Shown: positions 11,301 to 25,900 of the stretch, in pieces
Numbering within the stretch: the first letter of the stretch is position 1
Layout of the letters: each line of letters starts with the position of its first letter
Assembly: GCA_037013495.1 (NCBI GenBank)
Contig: CM072810.1
Span: forward strand, 77,732,449-77,796,448
Direction of reading: 5' to 3'
Origin: Hippophae tibetana
Lineage: Eukaryota; Streptophyta; Magnoliopsida; Rosales; Elaeagnaceae
DNA: 64,000 bases
Translations under genes and position numbers: made by a program
The notes under the pieces: generated by a model
The model's input: the letters and a program-made list of their open reading frames with translations, nothing else
What the model was told of the DNA's origin: nothing
The model's database searches: none

Positions 11301-12732
11301 ATATCTACTTTATAGCTCTTTTGAATAAAACCGAAAGGAAGTAAAACGGAAATGTTGCAACAAAAGGTTTAAACCCTATTTAAGTGACGTAAACGATGGA
11401 ATTTGTGTAAAAAAATTAATATCCAAAGCAAGGAAAATTAATATTGTATGAATCTATACGATCTTAAATTTGATATATTATAATATTCGTTTCAATACAC
11501 GAGTACAAGATTATCGTAGTGAATAGTTGCGACACATATTTATTAATTTTTTTGTGGTCTTTGAAAATGTGAATAGTAACCATTTTATTTTTCGTTCTCT
11601 TATATTTTTTAAAGAATATAGATTGAATGAAAACAATAATAAATAACCCTTGGTGGGCACCAATATCTTCATTACAGCCCTTTTGAATTAAATTGAAAGT
11701 AAGTAAAACGGAAATGGTGTGACAAAAACATTATAACCTAGCTAAGTGATGTAAATGATGCCATTTGTGTTCAAAAATGAGGTTCCAAATCAAGGAATAT
11801 TAATATTGTGTTAGTCTATACAATATGTGATTTGATATATTGCAATTCTTGTGTCGATAACCGAGTAAACAATTATCGTAGTTAATAGTTGGAACTCATA
11901 TTTATCAAATTTTTTGTTGTTTTTGAAAATGTGAGCAGTATTCCCTTCTTTTTCTCTTCGCTTATATTTTTTAAAGAATAGAGCTTGATTGAATAAATTA
12001 ATAAATAACCCTTGGTCGGAACCAATATCTACTTTATAGCTCTTTTGAATAAAACCGAAAGGAAGTAAAACGGAAATGTTGCAACAAAAGGTTTAAACCC
12101 TATTTAAGTGACGTAAACGATGGAATTTGTGTACAAAAATTAATTTCCAAAGCAAGGAAAATTAATATTGTATGAATCTATACGATCTTAAATTTGATAT
12201 ATTATAATATTCGTTTCAATACACGAGTACAAGATTATCGTAGTGAATAGTTGCGACACATATTTATTAATTTTTTTGTGGTCTTTGAAAATGTGAATAG
12301 TAACCATTTTATTTTTCGTTCTCTTATATTTTTTAAAGAATATAGATTGAATGAAAACAATAATTAATAACCCTTGGTGGGCACCAATATCTTCATTACA
12401 GCCCTTTTGAATTAAATCGAAAGTAAGTAAAACGGAAATGGTGTGACAAAAACATTATAACCTAGCTAAGTGATGTAAATGATGCCATTTGTGTTCAAAA
12501 ATGAGGTTCCAAATCAAGGAATATTAATATTGTGTTAGTCTATACAATCTGTGATTTGATATATTGTAATTCTTGCGTCGATAACCGAGTAAACAATTAT
12601 CGTAGTTAATATTTGGAAGTCATATTTATTAAATGTTTTGTTGTTTTTGAAAATATGAGTAGTATTCCCTACTTTTTCTCTTCGCTTATATTTTTTAGAG
12701 AATAGAGATTGATTGAATAAATTAATAAATAA
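8389..12732. repeat. Homogenised dimer block with the 'taatttcc' B variant
   Basis: Six successive B monomers, starting near 8,389, 9,113, 9,837, 10,561, 11,285 and 12,009, share the otherwise rare marks 'acaaaaattaatttcc', 'attgtatgaatc', 'gatcttaaatttg' and 'tttgtggtctttg'. Interleaved A monomers share 'cattataacctagc' and 'gaattaaatcg'. A similar block recurs at ~16,351-19,970 in the same unit, and both recur 13,030 bp later. Within the block, neighbouring dimers are more alike than in the left zone. Confidence 0.85.
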
Positions 12733-13098
12733 CCCTTGGCCGGAACCAATATCTACTTTATAGCTCTTTTGAATAAAACCGAAAGGAAGTAAAACAGAAA
12801 TGTTGCAACAAAAGGTTTAAACCCTATTTAAGTGACGTAAACGATGGAATTTGTGTACAAAAATGAGTTTCCCATGAAAGGAAAATTAATATTGTGTGAA
12901 TCTATACGATCTTCAATTTCATATATTATAATAGTCGTTTTAATACACGAGTACAAGATTATCATAGTGAATAGTTGTGACACATATTTATTAATTTTTT
13001 TGTTGTTTTTGAAAATGTGAATAGTATCCATTTTATTTTTCTTTTTCTTTCATTTTTTTAAAGGATATAGATTGAATGAAAACAATAATAAATAACCC

Positions 13099-13113
13099 TT
13101 GGTTGGCAAAAAT
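13099..13113. other. A* variant mark 'ttggttggcaaaaat'
   Basis: In A* monomers 'ggcaccaat' is replaced by 'ggcaaaaat', removing the right arm of the TTGGT...ACCAA dyad; 'gaataaaatcc' is also shortened to 'gaataaatcc'. A* copies occur near 5,855, 13,096, 14,181, 15,266, 26,126, 27,211, 28,296, 31,916, 33,001, 34,086, 36,981, 39,877 and 42,049. They serve as a tracer of the larger duplications. Confidence 0.9.
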
Positions 13114-13402
13114 ATCTTCATTATTGCTCTTTTGAATAAATCCAAAGTATGTAAAACGGAAATGGTGTCACAAAAACATTAAAACCTTGCTAAGTGATGT
13201 AAATGATGCCATTGGTGTTCAAAAATGAGGTTCCAAATCAAGGAATATTAATATTGTGTTAGTCTATACAATCTGTGATTTGATATATTGTAATTCTTGC
13301 GTCGATAACCGAGTAAACAATTATCGTAGTTAATATTTGGAAGTCATATTTATTAAATGTTTTGTTGTTTTTGAAAATATGAGTAGTATTCCCTTCTTTT
13401 TC

Positions 13403-13428
13403 TCTTCTCTTATATTTTTTAAAGAATA
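13403..13428. other. A-A exchange junction box
   Basis: An A tail ('cccttctttttctcttctc') leads through 'ttatattttttaaagaata' straight into an A head ('tagattgaatg'). The A-to-B form would continue as 'gagattgattg'. The switch lies within ~25 bp that A and B heads share, so it cannot be placed more finely. The same junction occurs near 14,488-14,513, 26,433, 27,518, 32,223 and 33,308, probably as copies of one or two events. Confidence 0.85.
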
Positions 13429-16400
13429 TAGATTGAATGAAAACAATAATAAATAACCCTTGGTGGGCACCAATATCTTCATTACAGCTCTTTTGAATAA
13501 AATCCAAAGTAAGTAAAACGGAAATGGTGTGACAAAAACATTAAAACCTTGCTAAGTGATGTAAATGATGCCATTTGTGTTCAAAAATGAGGTTCCAAAT
13601 CAAGGAATATTAATATTGTGTTAGTCCATACAATATGTGATTTGATATATTGTAATTCTTGTGTCGTTAACCGAGTAAACAATTATCGTAGTTAATAGTT
13701 GGAACTTATATTTATAAAATGTTTTTTTGTTTTTGATAATGTGAGCAGTATTCCCTTCTTTTTCTCTTCTCTTATATTTTTTAAAGAATAGAGATTGATT
13801 GAATAAATTAATAAATAACCCTTGGTCGGAACCAATATCTACTTTATAGCTCTTTTGAATAAAACCGAAAGGAAGTAAAACAGAAATGTTGCAACAAAAG
13901 GTTTAAACCCTATTTAAGTGACGTAAACGATGGAATTTGTTTACAAAAATGAGTTTCCCAAGAAAGGAAAATTAATATTGTGTGAATCTATACGATCTTC
14001 AATTTCATATATTATAATAGTCGTTTTAATACACGAGTACAAGATTATCTAGTGAATAGTTGTGACACATATTTATTAATTTTTTTGTTGTTTTTGAAAA
14101 TGTGAATAGTATCCATTTTATTTTTCTTTTTCTTACATTTTTTTAAAGGATATAGATTGAATGAAAACAATAATAAATAACCCTTGGTTGGCAAAAATAT
14201 CTTCATTATAGCTCTTTTGAATAAATCCAAAGTATGTAAAACGGAAATGGTGTCACAAAAACATTAAAACCTTGCTAAGTGATGTAAATGATGCCATTTG
14301 TGTTCAAAAATGAGGTTCCAAATCAAGGAATATTAATATTGTGTTAGTCTATACAATCTGTGATTTGATATATTGTAATTCTTGCGTCGATAACCGAGTA
14401 AACAATTATCGTAGTTAATATTTGGAAGTCATATTTATTAAATGTTTTGTTGTTTTTGAAAATATGAGTAGTATTCCCTTCTTTTTCTCTTCTCTTATAT
14501 TTTTTAAAGAATATAGATTGAATGAAAACAATAATAAATAACCCTTAGTGGGCACCAATATCTTCATTACAGCTCTTTTGAATAAAATCCAAAGTAAGTA
14601 AAACGGAAATGGTGTGACAAAAACATTAAAACCTTGCTAAGTGATGTAAATGATGCCATTTGTGTTCAAAAATGAGGTTCCAAATCAAGGAATATTAATA
14701 TTGTGTTAGTCCATACAATATGTGATTTGATATATTGTAATTCTTGTGTCGTTAACCGAGTAAACAATTATCGTAGTTAATAGTTGGAACTTATATTTAT
14801 AAAATGTTTTTTTGTTTTTGATAATGTGAGCAGTATTCCCTTCTTTTTCTCTTCTCTTATATTTTTTAAAGAATAGAGATTGATTGAATAAATTAATAAA
14901 TAACCCTTGGTCGGAACCAATATCTACTTTATAGCTCTTTTGAATAAAACCGAAAGGAAGTAAAACAGAAATGTTGCAACAAAAGGTTTAAACCCTATTT
15001 AAGTGACGTAAACGATGGAATTTGTGTACAAAAATGAGTTTCCCAAGAAAGGAAAATTAATATTGTGTGAATCTATACGATCTTCAATTTCATATATTAT
15101 AATAGTCGTTTTAATACACGAGTACAAGATTATCTAGTGAATAGTTGTGACACATATTTATTAATTTTTTTGTTGTTTTTGAAAATGTGAATAGTATCCA
15201 TTTTATTTTTCTTTTTCTTACATTTTTTTAAAGGATATAGATTGAATGAAAACAATAATAAATAACCCTTGGTTGGCAAAAATATCTTCATTATAGCTCT
15301 TTTGAATAAATCCAAAGTATGTAAAACGGAAATGGTGTCACAAAAACATTCAAACCTTGCTAAGTGATGTAAATGATGCCATTTGTGTTCAAAAATGAGG
15401 TTCCAAATCACGGAATATTAATATTGTGTTAGTCTATACAATCTGTGATTTGATATATTGTAATTCTTGCGTCGATAACCGAGTAAACAATTATCGTAGT
15501 TAATATTTGGAAGTCATATTTATTAAATGTTTTGTTGTTTTTGAAAATATGAGTAGTATTCCCTTCTTTTTCTCTTCTCTTATATTTTTTAAAGAATAGA
15601 GATTGATTGAATAAATTTATAAATAACCCTTGGTCGGAACCAATTTCAACTTTATAGCTCTTTCGAATAAAACCGAAAGGAAGTAAAACGGAAATGTTGC
15701 AACAAAACGTTTAAACCCTATTTAAGTTACGTAATTGATGGAATTTGTGTACAAAAATGAGTTTCCAAAGCAAGGGAAATTAATATTGTGTGAATCTATA
15801 CGATCAGCAATTTGATATATTATAATAGTCGTTTCAATACACGTGTACAAGATTATCGTAGTGAATAGTGGCGACACATATTTATTAATTTTTTTGTTTT
15901 CTTTGAAAATGTGAATAGTATCCATTTTATTTTTCTTTCTCTTATATTTTTTAAAGAATATAGATTGAATGAAAACAATAATAAATAACCCTTGGTGGGC
16001 ACCAATATCTTCATTACAGCTCTTTTGAATAAAATCCAAAGTAAGTAAAACGGAAATGGTGTGACAAAAACATTAAAACCTTGCTAAGTGATGTAAATGA
16101 TGCCATTTGTGTTCAAAAATGAGGTTCCAAATCAAGGAATATTAATATTGTGTTAGTCTATACAATATGTGATTTGATATATTGCAATTCTTGTGTCGAT
16201 AACCGAGTAAACAATTATCGTAGTTAATAGTTGGAACTCATATTTATCAAATTTTTTGTTGTTTTTGAAAATGTGAGCAGTATTCCCTTCTTTTTCTCTT
16301 CGCTTATATTTTTTAAAGAATAGAGATTGATTGAATAAATTTATAAATAACCCTTGGTCGGAACCAATTTCAACTTTATAGCTCTTTCGAATAAAACCGA

Positions 16401-19400
16401 AAGGAAGTAAAACGGAAATGTTGCAACAAAACGTTTAAACCCTATTTAAGTGACGTAAACGATGGAATTTGTGTACAAAAATTAATTTCCAAAGCAAGGA
16501 AAATTAATATTGTATGAATCTATACGATCTTAAATTTGATATATTATAATATTCGTTTCAATACACGAGTACAAGATTATCGTAGTGAATAGTTGCGACA
16601 CATATTTATTAATTTTTTTGTGGTCTTTGAAAATGTGAATAGTAACCATTTTATTTTTCGTTCTCTTATATTTTTTAAAGAATATAGATTGAATGAAAAC
16701 AATAATAAATAACCCTTGGTGGGCACCAATATCTTCATTACAGCCCTTTTGAATTAAATCGAAAGTAAGTAAAACGGAAATCGTGTGACAAAAACATTAA
16801 AACCTTGCTAAGTGATGTAAATGATGCCATTTGTGTTCAAAAATGAGGTTCCACATCAAGGAATATTAATATTGTGTTAGTCTATAAAATATGTGATTTT
16901 ATATATGGTAATTCTTCTGTCGATAACAGAGTAAACAATTATCGTACTTAATAGTTGGAACTCATATTTATCAAATGTTTTGTTGTTTTTGAAAATGTGA
17001 GCAGTATTCCCTTCGTTTTCTCTTCTCTTATATTTTTTAAAGAATAGAGATTGATTGAATAAATTTATAAATAACCCTTGGTCGGAACCAATATCTACTT
17101 TATAGCTCTTTTGAATAAAACCGAAAGGAAGTAAAACGGAAATGTTGCAACAAAAGGTTTAAACCCTATTTAAGTGACGTAAACGATGGAATTTGTGTAC
17201 AAAAATTAATTTCCAAAGCAAGGAAAATTAATATTGTATGAATCTATACGATCTTAAATTTGATATATTATAATATTCGTTTCAATACACGAGTACAAGA
17301 TTATCGTAGTGAATAGTTGCGACACATATTTATTAATTTTTTTGTGGTCTTTGAAAATGTGAATAGTAACCATTTTATTTTTCGTTCTCTTATATTTTTT
17401 AAAGAATATAGATTGAATGAAAACAATAATAAATAACCCTTGGTGGGCACCAATATCTTCATTACAGCCCTTTTGAATTAAATCGAAAGTAAGTAAAACG
17501 GAAATGGTGTGACAAAAACATTATAACCTAGCTAAGTGATGTAAATGATGCCATTTGTGTTCAAAAATGAGGTTCCAAATCAAGGAATATTAATATTGTG
17601 TTAGTCTATACAATATGTGATTTGATATATTGCAATTCTTGTGTCGAAAACCGAGTAAACAATTATCGTAGTTAATAGTTGGAACTCATATTTATCAAAT
17701 TTTTTGTTGTTTTTGAAAATGTGAGCAGTATTCCCTTCTTTTTCTCTTCGCTTATATTTTTTAAAGAATAGAGCTTGATTGAATAAATTAATAAATAACC
17801 CTTTGTCGGAACCAATATCTACTTTATAGCTCTTTTGAATAAAACCGAAAGGAAGTAAAACGGAAATGTTGCAACAAAAGGTTTAAACCCTATTTAAGTG
17901 ACGTAAACGATGGAATTTGTGTACAAAAATTAATTTCCAAAGCAAGGAAAATTAATATTGTATGAATCTATACGATCTTAAATTTGATATATTATAATAT
18001 TCGTTTCAATACACGAGTACAAGATTATCGTAGTGAATAGTTGCGACACATATTTATTAATTTTTTTGTGGTCTTTGAAAATGTGAATAGTAACCATTTT
18101 ATTTTTCGTTCTCTTATATTTTTTAAAGAATATAGATTGAATGAAAACAATAATAAATAACCCTTGGTGGGCACCAATATCTTCATTACAGCCCTTTTGA
18201 ATTAAATCGAAAGTAAGTAAAACGGAAATGGTGTGACAAAAACATTATAACCTAGCTAAGTGATGTAAATGATGCCATTTGTGTTCAAAAATGAGGTTCT
18301 AAATCAAGGAATATTAATATTGTGTTAGTCTATACAATATGTGATTTGATATATTGCAATTCTTGTGTCGATAACCGAGTAAACAATTATCGTAGTTAAT
18401 AGTTGGAACTCATATTTATCAAATTTTTTGTTGTTTTTGAAAATGTGAGCAGTATTCCCTTCTTTTTCTCTTCGCTTATATTTTTTAAAGAATAGAGCTT
18501 GATTGAATAAATTAATAAATAACCCTTGGTCGGAACCAATATCTACTTTATAGCTCTTTTGAATAAAACCGAAAGGAAGTAAAACGGAAATGTTGCAACA
18601 AAAGGTTTAAACCCTATTTAAGTGACGTAAACGATGGAATTTGTGTACAAAAATTAATTTCCAAAGCAAGGAAAATTAATATTGTATGAATCTATACGAT
18701 CTTAAATTTGATATATTATAATATTCGTTTCAATACACGAGTACAAGATTATCGTAGTGAATAGTTGCGACACATATTTATTAATTTTTTTGTGGTCTTT
18801 GAAAATGTGAATAGTAACCATTTTATTTTTCGTTCTCTTATATTTTTTAAAGAATATAGATTGAATGAAAACAATAATAAATAACCCTTGGTGGGCACCA
18901 ATATCTTCATTACAGCCCTTTTGAATTAAATCGAAAGTAAGTAAAACGGAAATGGTGTGACAAAAACATTATAACCTAGCTAAGTGATGTAAATGATGCC
19001 ATTTGTGTTCAAAAATGAGGTTCCAAATCAAGGAATATTAATATTGTGTTAGTCTATACAATATGTGATTTGATATATTGCAATTCTTGTGTCGAAAACC
19101 GAGTAAACAATTATCGTAGTTAATAGTTGGAACTCATATTTATCAAATTTTTTGTTGTTTTTGAAAATGTGAGCAGTATTCCCTTCTTTTTCTCTTCGCT
19201 TATATTTTTTAAAGAATAGAGCTTGATTGAATAAATTAATAAATAACCCTTGGTCGGAACCAATATCTACTTTATAGCTCTTTTGAATAAAACCGAAAGG
19301 AAGTAAAACGGAAATGTTGCAACAAAAGGTTTAAACCCTATTTAAGTGACGTAAACGATGGAATTTGTGTACAAAAATTAATTTCCAAAGCAAGGAAAAT

Positions 19401-19991
19401 TAATATTGTATGAATCTATACGATCTTAAATTTGATATATTATAATATTCGTTTCAATACACGAGTACAAGATTATCGTAGTGAATAGTTGCGACACATA
19501 TTTATTAATTTTTTTGTGGTCTTTGAAAATGTGAATAGTAACCATTTTATTTTTCGTTCTCTTATATTTTTTAAAGAATATAGATTGAATGAAAACAATA
19601 ATAAATAACCCTTGGTGGGCACCAATATCTTCATTACAGCCCTTTTGAATTAAATCGAAAGTAAGTAAAACGGAAATGGTGTGACAAAAACATTATAACC
19701 TAGCTAAGTGATGTAAATGATGCCATTTGTGTTCAAAAATGAGGTTCTAAATCAAGGAATATTAATATTGTGTTAGTCTATACAATATGTGATTTGATAT
19801 ATTGCAATTCTTGTGTCGATAACCGAGTAAACAATTATCGTAGTTAATAGTTGGAACTCATATTTATCAAATTTTTTGTTGTTTTTGAAAATGTGAGCAG
19901 TATTCCCTTCTTTTTCTCTTCGCTTATATTTTTTAAAGAATAGAGCTTGATTGAATAAATTAATAAATAACCCTTGGTCGGAACCAATATC

Positions 19992-22900
19992 TACTTTATA
20001 GCTCTTTCGAATAAAACAGAAAGGAAGTAAAACGGAAATGTTGCAACAAAAGGTTTAAACCCTATTTAAGTGACGTAAACGATGGAATTTGTGTACAAAA
20101 ATGAGTTTCCCAAGAAAGGAAAATTAATATTGTGTGAATCTATACAATCTTCAATTTGATATATTATAATAGTCATTTCAATACACGAGTACAAGATTAT
20201 TTTAGTGAATAGTTGCGACACATATTTATTAATTTTTTTGTTGTTTTTGAAAATGTGAATAGTAACCATTTTATTTTTCGTTCTCTTACATTTTTTTAAC
20301 GGATATAGATTGAATGAAAACAATAATAAATAACCCTTGGTTGGCACCAATATCTTCATTACAGCTCTTTTGAATAAAATCCAAAGTATAAAAAACAGAA
20401 ATGGTGTGACAAAAACATTAAAACCTTGCTAAGTGATGTAAATGATGCCATTTGTGTTCAAAAATGAGGTTCCAAATCACGAAATATTAATATTGTGTTA
20501 GTCTATAAAATATGTGATTTGATATATTGTAATTCTTCTGTCGATAACAGAGTAAACAATTATCGTAGTTAATAGTTGGAACTCATATTTATCAAATGTT
20601 TTGTTGTTTTTGAAAATGTGAGCAGTATTCCCTGCTTTTTCTCTTCTCTTATATTTTTAAAGAATAGAGATTGATTGAATATATTTATAAATAACCCTTG
20701 GTCGGAACCAATTTCAACTTTATAGCTCTTTCGAATAAAACCGAAAGGAAGTAAAACGGAAATGTTGCAACAAAACGTTTAAACCCTATTTAAGTTACGT
20801 AAATGATGGAATTTGTGTACAAAAATGAGTTTCCAAAGCAAGGGAAATTAATATTGTGTGAATCTATACGATCTTCAATTTGATTTATTATAATAGTCAT
20901 TTCAATACACGTGTACAAGATTATCGTAGTGAATAATGGCGACACATATTTATTAATTTTTTTGTTTTCTTTGAAAATGTGAATAGTATCCATTTTATTT
21001 TTCTTTCTCTTATATTTTTTAAAGAATATAGATTGATTGAAAACAATAATAAGTAACCCAGGGTGGGCACCAATATCTTCATTACAGCTCTTTTGAATAA
21101 AATCGAAAGTAAGTAAAACGGAAATCGTGTGACAAAAACATTAAAACCTTGCTAAGTGATGTAAATGATGCCATTTGTGTTCAAAAATGAGGTTCCACAT
21201 CAAGGAATATTAATATTGTGTTAGTCTATAAAATATGTGATTTTATATATGGTAATTCTTCTGTCGATAACAGAGTAAACAATTATCGTAGTTAATAGTT
21301 GGAACTCATATTTATCAAATGTTTTGTTGTTTTTGAAAATGTGAGCAGTATTCCCTTCGTTTTCTCTTCTCTTATATTTTTTAAAGAATAGAGATTGATT
21401 GAATAAATTTATAAATAACCCTTGGTCGGAACCAATATCTACTTTATAGCTCTTTTGAATAAAACCGAAAGGAAGTAAAACGGAAATGTTGCAACAAAAG
21501 GTTTAAACCCTATTTAAGTGACGTAAACGATGGAATTTGTGTACAAAAATTAATTTCCAAAGCAAGGAAAATTAATATTGTATGAATCTATACGATCTTA
21601 AATTTGATATATTATAATATTCGTTTCAATACACGAGTACAAGATTATCGTAGTGAATAGTTGCGACACATATTTATTAATTTTTTTGTGGTCTTTGAAA
21701 ATGTGAATAGTAACCATTTTATTTTTCGTTCTCTTATATTTTTTAAAGAATATAGATTGAATGAAAACAATAATAAATAACCCTTGGTGGGCACCAATAT
21801 CTTCATTACAGCCCTTTTGAATTAAATCGAAAGTAAGTAAAACGGAAATGGTGTGACAAAAACATTATAACCTAGCTAAGTGATGTAAATGATGCCATTT
21901 GTGTTCAAAAATGAGGTTCCAAATCAAGGAATATTAATATTGTGTTAGTCTATACAATATGTGATTTGATATATTGCAATTCTTGTGTCGATAACCGAGT
22001 AAACAATTATCGTAGTTAATAGTTGGAACTCATATTTATCAAATTTTTTGTTCTTTTTGAAAATGTGAGCAGTATTCCCTTCTTTTTCTCTTCGCTTATA
22101 TTTTTTAAAGAATAGAGCTTGATTGAATAAATTAATAAATAACCCTTGGTCGGAACCAATATCTACTTTATAGCTCTTTTGAATAAAACCGAAAGGAAGT
22201 AAAACGGAAATGTTGCAACAAAAGGTTTAAACCCTATTTAAGTGACGTAAACGATGGAATTTGTGTACAAAAATTAATTTCCAAAGCAAGGAAAATTAAT
22301 ATTGTATGAATCTATACGATCTTAAATTTGATATATTATAATATTCGTTTCAATACACGAGTACAAGATTATCGTAGTGAATAGTTGCGACACATATTTA
22401 TTAATTTTTTTGTGGTCTTTGAAAATGTGAATAGTAACCATTTTATTTTTCGTTCTCTTATATTTTTTAAAGAATATAGATTGAATGAAAACAATAATAA
22501 ATAACCCTTGGTGGGCACCAATATCTTCATTACAGCCCTTTTGAATTAAATCGAAAGTAAGTAAAACGGAAATGGTGTGACAAAAACATTATAACCTAGC
22601 TAAGTGATGTAAATGATGCCATTTGTGTTCAAAAATGAGGTTCTAAATCAAGGAATATTAATATTGTGTTAGTCTATACAATATGTGATTTGATATATTG
22701 CAATTCTTGTGTCGATAACCGAGTAAACAATTATCGTAGTTAATAGTTGGAACTCATATTTATCAAATTTTTTGTTGTTTTTGAAAATGTGAGCAGTATT
22801 CCCTTCTTTTTCTCTTCGCTTATATTTTTTAAAGAATAGAGCTTGATTGAATAAATTAATAAATAACCCTTGGTCGGAACCAATATCTACTTTATAGCTC

Positions 22901-25900
22901 TTTTGAATAAAACCGAAAGGAAGTAAAACGGAAATGTTGCAACAAAAGGTTTAAACCCTATTTAAGTGACGTAAACGATGGAATTTGTGTACAAAAATTA
23001 ATTTCCAAAGCAAGGAAAATTAATATTGTATGAATCTATACGATCTTAAATTTGATATATTATAATATTCGTTTCAATACACGAGTACAAGATTATCGTA
23101 GTGAATAGTTGCGACACATATTTATTAATTTTTTTGTGGTCTTCGAAAATGTGAATAGTAACCATTTTATTTTTCGTTCTCTTATATTTTTTAAAGAATA
23201 TAGATTGAATGAAAACAATAATAAATAACCCTTGGTGGGCACCAATATCTTCATTACAGCCCTTTTGAATTAAATCGAAAGTAAGTAAAACGGAAATGGT
23301 GTGACAAAAACATTATAACCTAGCTAAGTGATGTAAATGATGCCATTTGTGTTCAAAAATGAGGTTCCAAATCAAGGAATATTAATATTGTGTTAGTCTA
23401 TACAATCTGTGATTTGATATATTGTAATTCTTGCGTCGATAACCGAGTAAACAATTATCGTAGTTAATATTTGGAAGTCATATTTATTAAATGTTTTGTT
23501 GTTTTTGAAAATATGAGTAGTATTCCCTTCTTTTTCTCTTCTCTTATATTTTTTAAAGAATAGAGATTGATTGAATAAATTTATAAATAACCCTTGGTCG
23601 GAACCAATTTCAACTTTATAGCTCTTTCGAATAAAACCGAAAGGAAGTAAAACGGAAATGTTGCAACAAAACGTTTAAACCCTATTTAAGTGACGTAAAC
23701 GATGGAATTTGTGTACAAAAATTAATTTCCAAAGCAAGGAAAATTAATATTGTATGAATCTATACGATCTTAAATTTGATATATTATAATATTCGTTTCA
23801 ATACACGAGTACAAGATTATCGTAGTGAATAGTTGCGACACATATTTATTAATTTTTTTGTGGTCTTTGAAAATGTGAATAGTAACCATTTTATTTTTCG
23901 TTCTCTTATATTTTTTAAAGAATATAGATTGAATGAAAACAATAATAAATAACCCTTGGTGGGCACCAATATCTTCATTACAGCCCTTTTGAATTAAATC
24001 GAAAGTAAGTAAAACGGAAATCGTGTGACAAAAACATTAAAACCTTGCTAAGTGATGTAAATGATGCCATTTGTGTTCAAAAATGAGGTTCCACATCAAG
24101 GAATATTAATATTGTGTTAGTCTATAAAATATGTGATTTTATATATGGTAATTCTTCTGTCGATAACAGAGTAAACAATTATCGTAGTTAATAGTTGGAA
24201 CTCATATTTATCAAATGTTTTGTTGTTTTTGAAAATGTGAGCAGTATTCCCTTCGTTTTCTCTTCTCTTATATTTTTTAAAGAATAGAGATTGATTGAAT
24301 AAATTTATAAATAACCCTTGGTCGGAACCAATATCTACTTTATAGCTCTTTTGAATAAAACCGAAAGGAAGTAAAACGGAAATGTTGCAACAAAAGGTTT
24401 AAACCCTATTTAAGTGACGTAAACGATGGAATTTGTGTAAAAAAATTAATATCCAAAGCAAGGAAAATTAATATTGTATGAATCTATACGATCTTAAATT
24501 TGATATATTATAATATTCGTTTCAATACACGAGTACAAGATTATCGTAGTGAATAGTTGCGACACATATTTATTAATTTTTTTGTGGTCTTTGAAAATGT
24601 GAATAGTAACCATTTTATTTTTCGTTCTCTTATATTTTTTAAAGAATATAGATTGAATGAAAACAATAATAAATAACCCTTGGTGGGCACCAATATCTTC
24701 ATTACAGCCCTTTTGAATTAAATCGAAAGTAAGTAAAACGGAAATGGTGTGACAAAAACATTATAACCTAGCTAAGTGATGTAAATGATGCCATTTGTGT
24801 TCAAAAATGAGGTTCCAAATCAAGGAATATTAATATTGTGTTAGTCTATACAATATGTGATTTGATATATTGCAATTCTTGTGTCGATAACCGAGTAAAC
24901 AATTATCGTAGTTAATAGTTGGAACTCATATTTATCAAATTTTTTGTTGTTTTTGAAAATGTGAGCAGTATTCCCTTCTTTTTCTCTTCGCTTATATTTT
25001 TTAAAGAATAGAGCTTGATTGAATAAATTAATAAATAACCCTTGGTCGGAACCAATATCTACTTTATAGCTCTTTTGAATAAAACCGAAAGGAAGTAAAA
25101 CGGAAATGTTGCAACAAAAGGTTTAAACCCTATTTAAGTGACGTAAACGATGGAATTTGTGTACAAAAATTAATTTCCAAAGCAAGGAAAATTAATATTG
25201 TATGAATCTATACGATCTTAAATTTGATATATTATAATATTCGTTTCAATACACGAGTACAAGATTATCGTAGTGAATAGTTGCGACACATATTTATTAA
25301 TTTTTTTGTGGTCTTTGAAAATGTGAATAGTAACCATTTTATTTTTCGTTCTCTTATATTTTTTAAAGAATATAGATTGAATGAAAACAATAATTAATAA
25401 CCCTTGGTGGGCACCAATATCTTCATTACAGCCCTTTTGAATTAAATCGAAAGTAAGTAAAACGGAAATGGTGTGACAAAAACATTATAACCTAGCTAAG
25501 TGATGTAAATGATGCCATTTGTGTTCAAAAATGAGGTTCCAAATCAAGGAATATTAATATTGTGTTAGTCTATACAATCTGTGATTTGATATATTGTAAT
25601 TCTTGCGTCGATAACCGAGTAAACAATTATCGTAGTTAATATTTGGAAGTCATATTTATTAAATGTTTTGTTGTTTTTGAAAATATGAGTAGTATTCCCT
25701 ACTTTTTCTCTTCGCTTATATTTTTTAGAGAATAGAGATTGATTGAATAAATTAATAAATAACCCTTGGCCGGAACCAATATCTACTTTATAGCTCTTTT
25801 GAATAAAACCGAAAGGAAGTAAAACAGAAATGTTGCAACAAAAGGTTTAAACCCTATTTAAGTGACGTAAACGATGGAATTTGTGTACAAAAATGAGTTT

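Larger units (their letters stand above)
13060..15229. repeat. Two tandem A-A-B trimers (1,085 bp each), first occurrence
   Basis: Here two A-class monomers follow each other without a B between them. The order is A* (13,060), A, B, then A* (14,145), A, B, after which AB alternation resumes at 15,230. A* is an A variant with 'ttggttggcaaaaat' and a 2-bp loss in 'gaataaatcc'. The two trimers are 1,085 bp apart (3 x 361.7) and nearly identical; one difference is 'cccttggtggg' against 'cccttagtggg' in the second A. This changes the local higher-order period from 2 to 3 monomers. Confidence 0.93.
6961..19991. repeat. 13,030-bp higher-order unit, copy 1 (36 monomers)
   Basis: From 6,961 onward the sequence recurs at 19,992 with an offset of 13,031 bp. 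The offset falls to 13,030 after a 1-bp loss in a T-run of copy 2 near 20,657. The unit holds 36 monomers: fifteen AB dimers and two A-A-B trimers. The left breakpoint lies inside a B monomer. Left of 6,961 copy 1 reads 'accaatttc', whereas copy 2 is preceded by 'accaatatc'; both then share 'ctctttcgaataaaacag'. Such breakpoints inside matching monomers are expected from unequal crossing over between two B units 36 monomers apart. An assembly error is the alternative to exclude. Confidence 0.93.

Noticed and set aside
13060..15229. A transposon insertion as the cause of the A-A joins
   Set aside because: No terminal inverted repeat, target duplication or foreign sequence is seen. The joined sequence is entirely A and B monomer, with the switch in a shared box.
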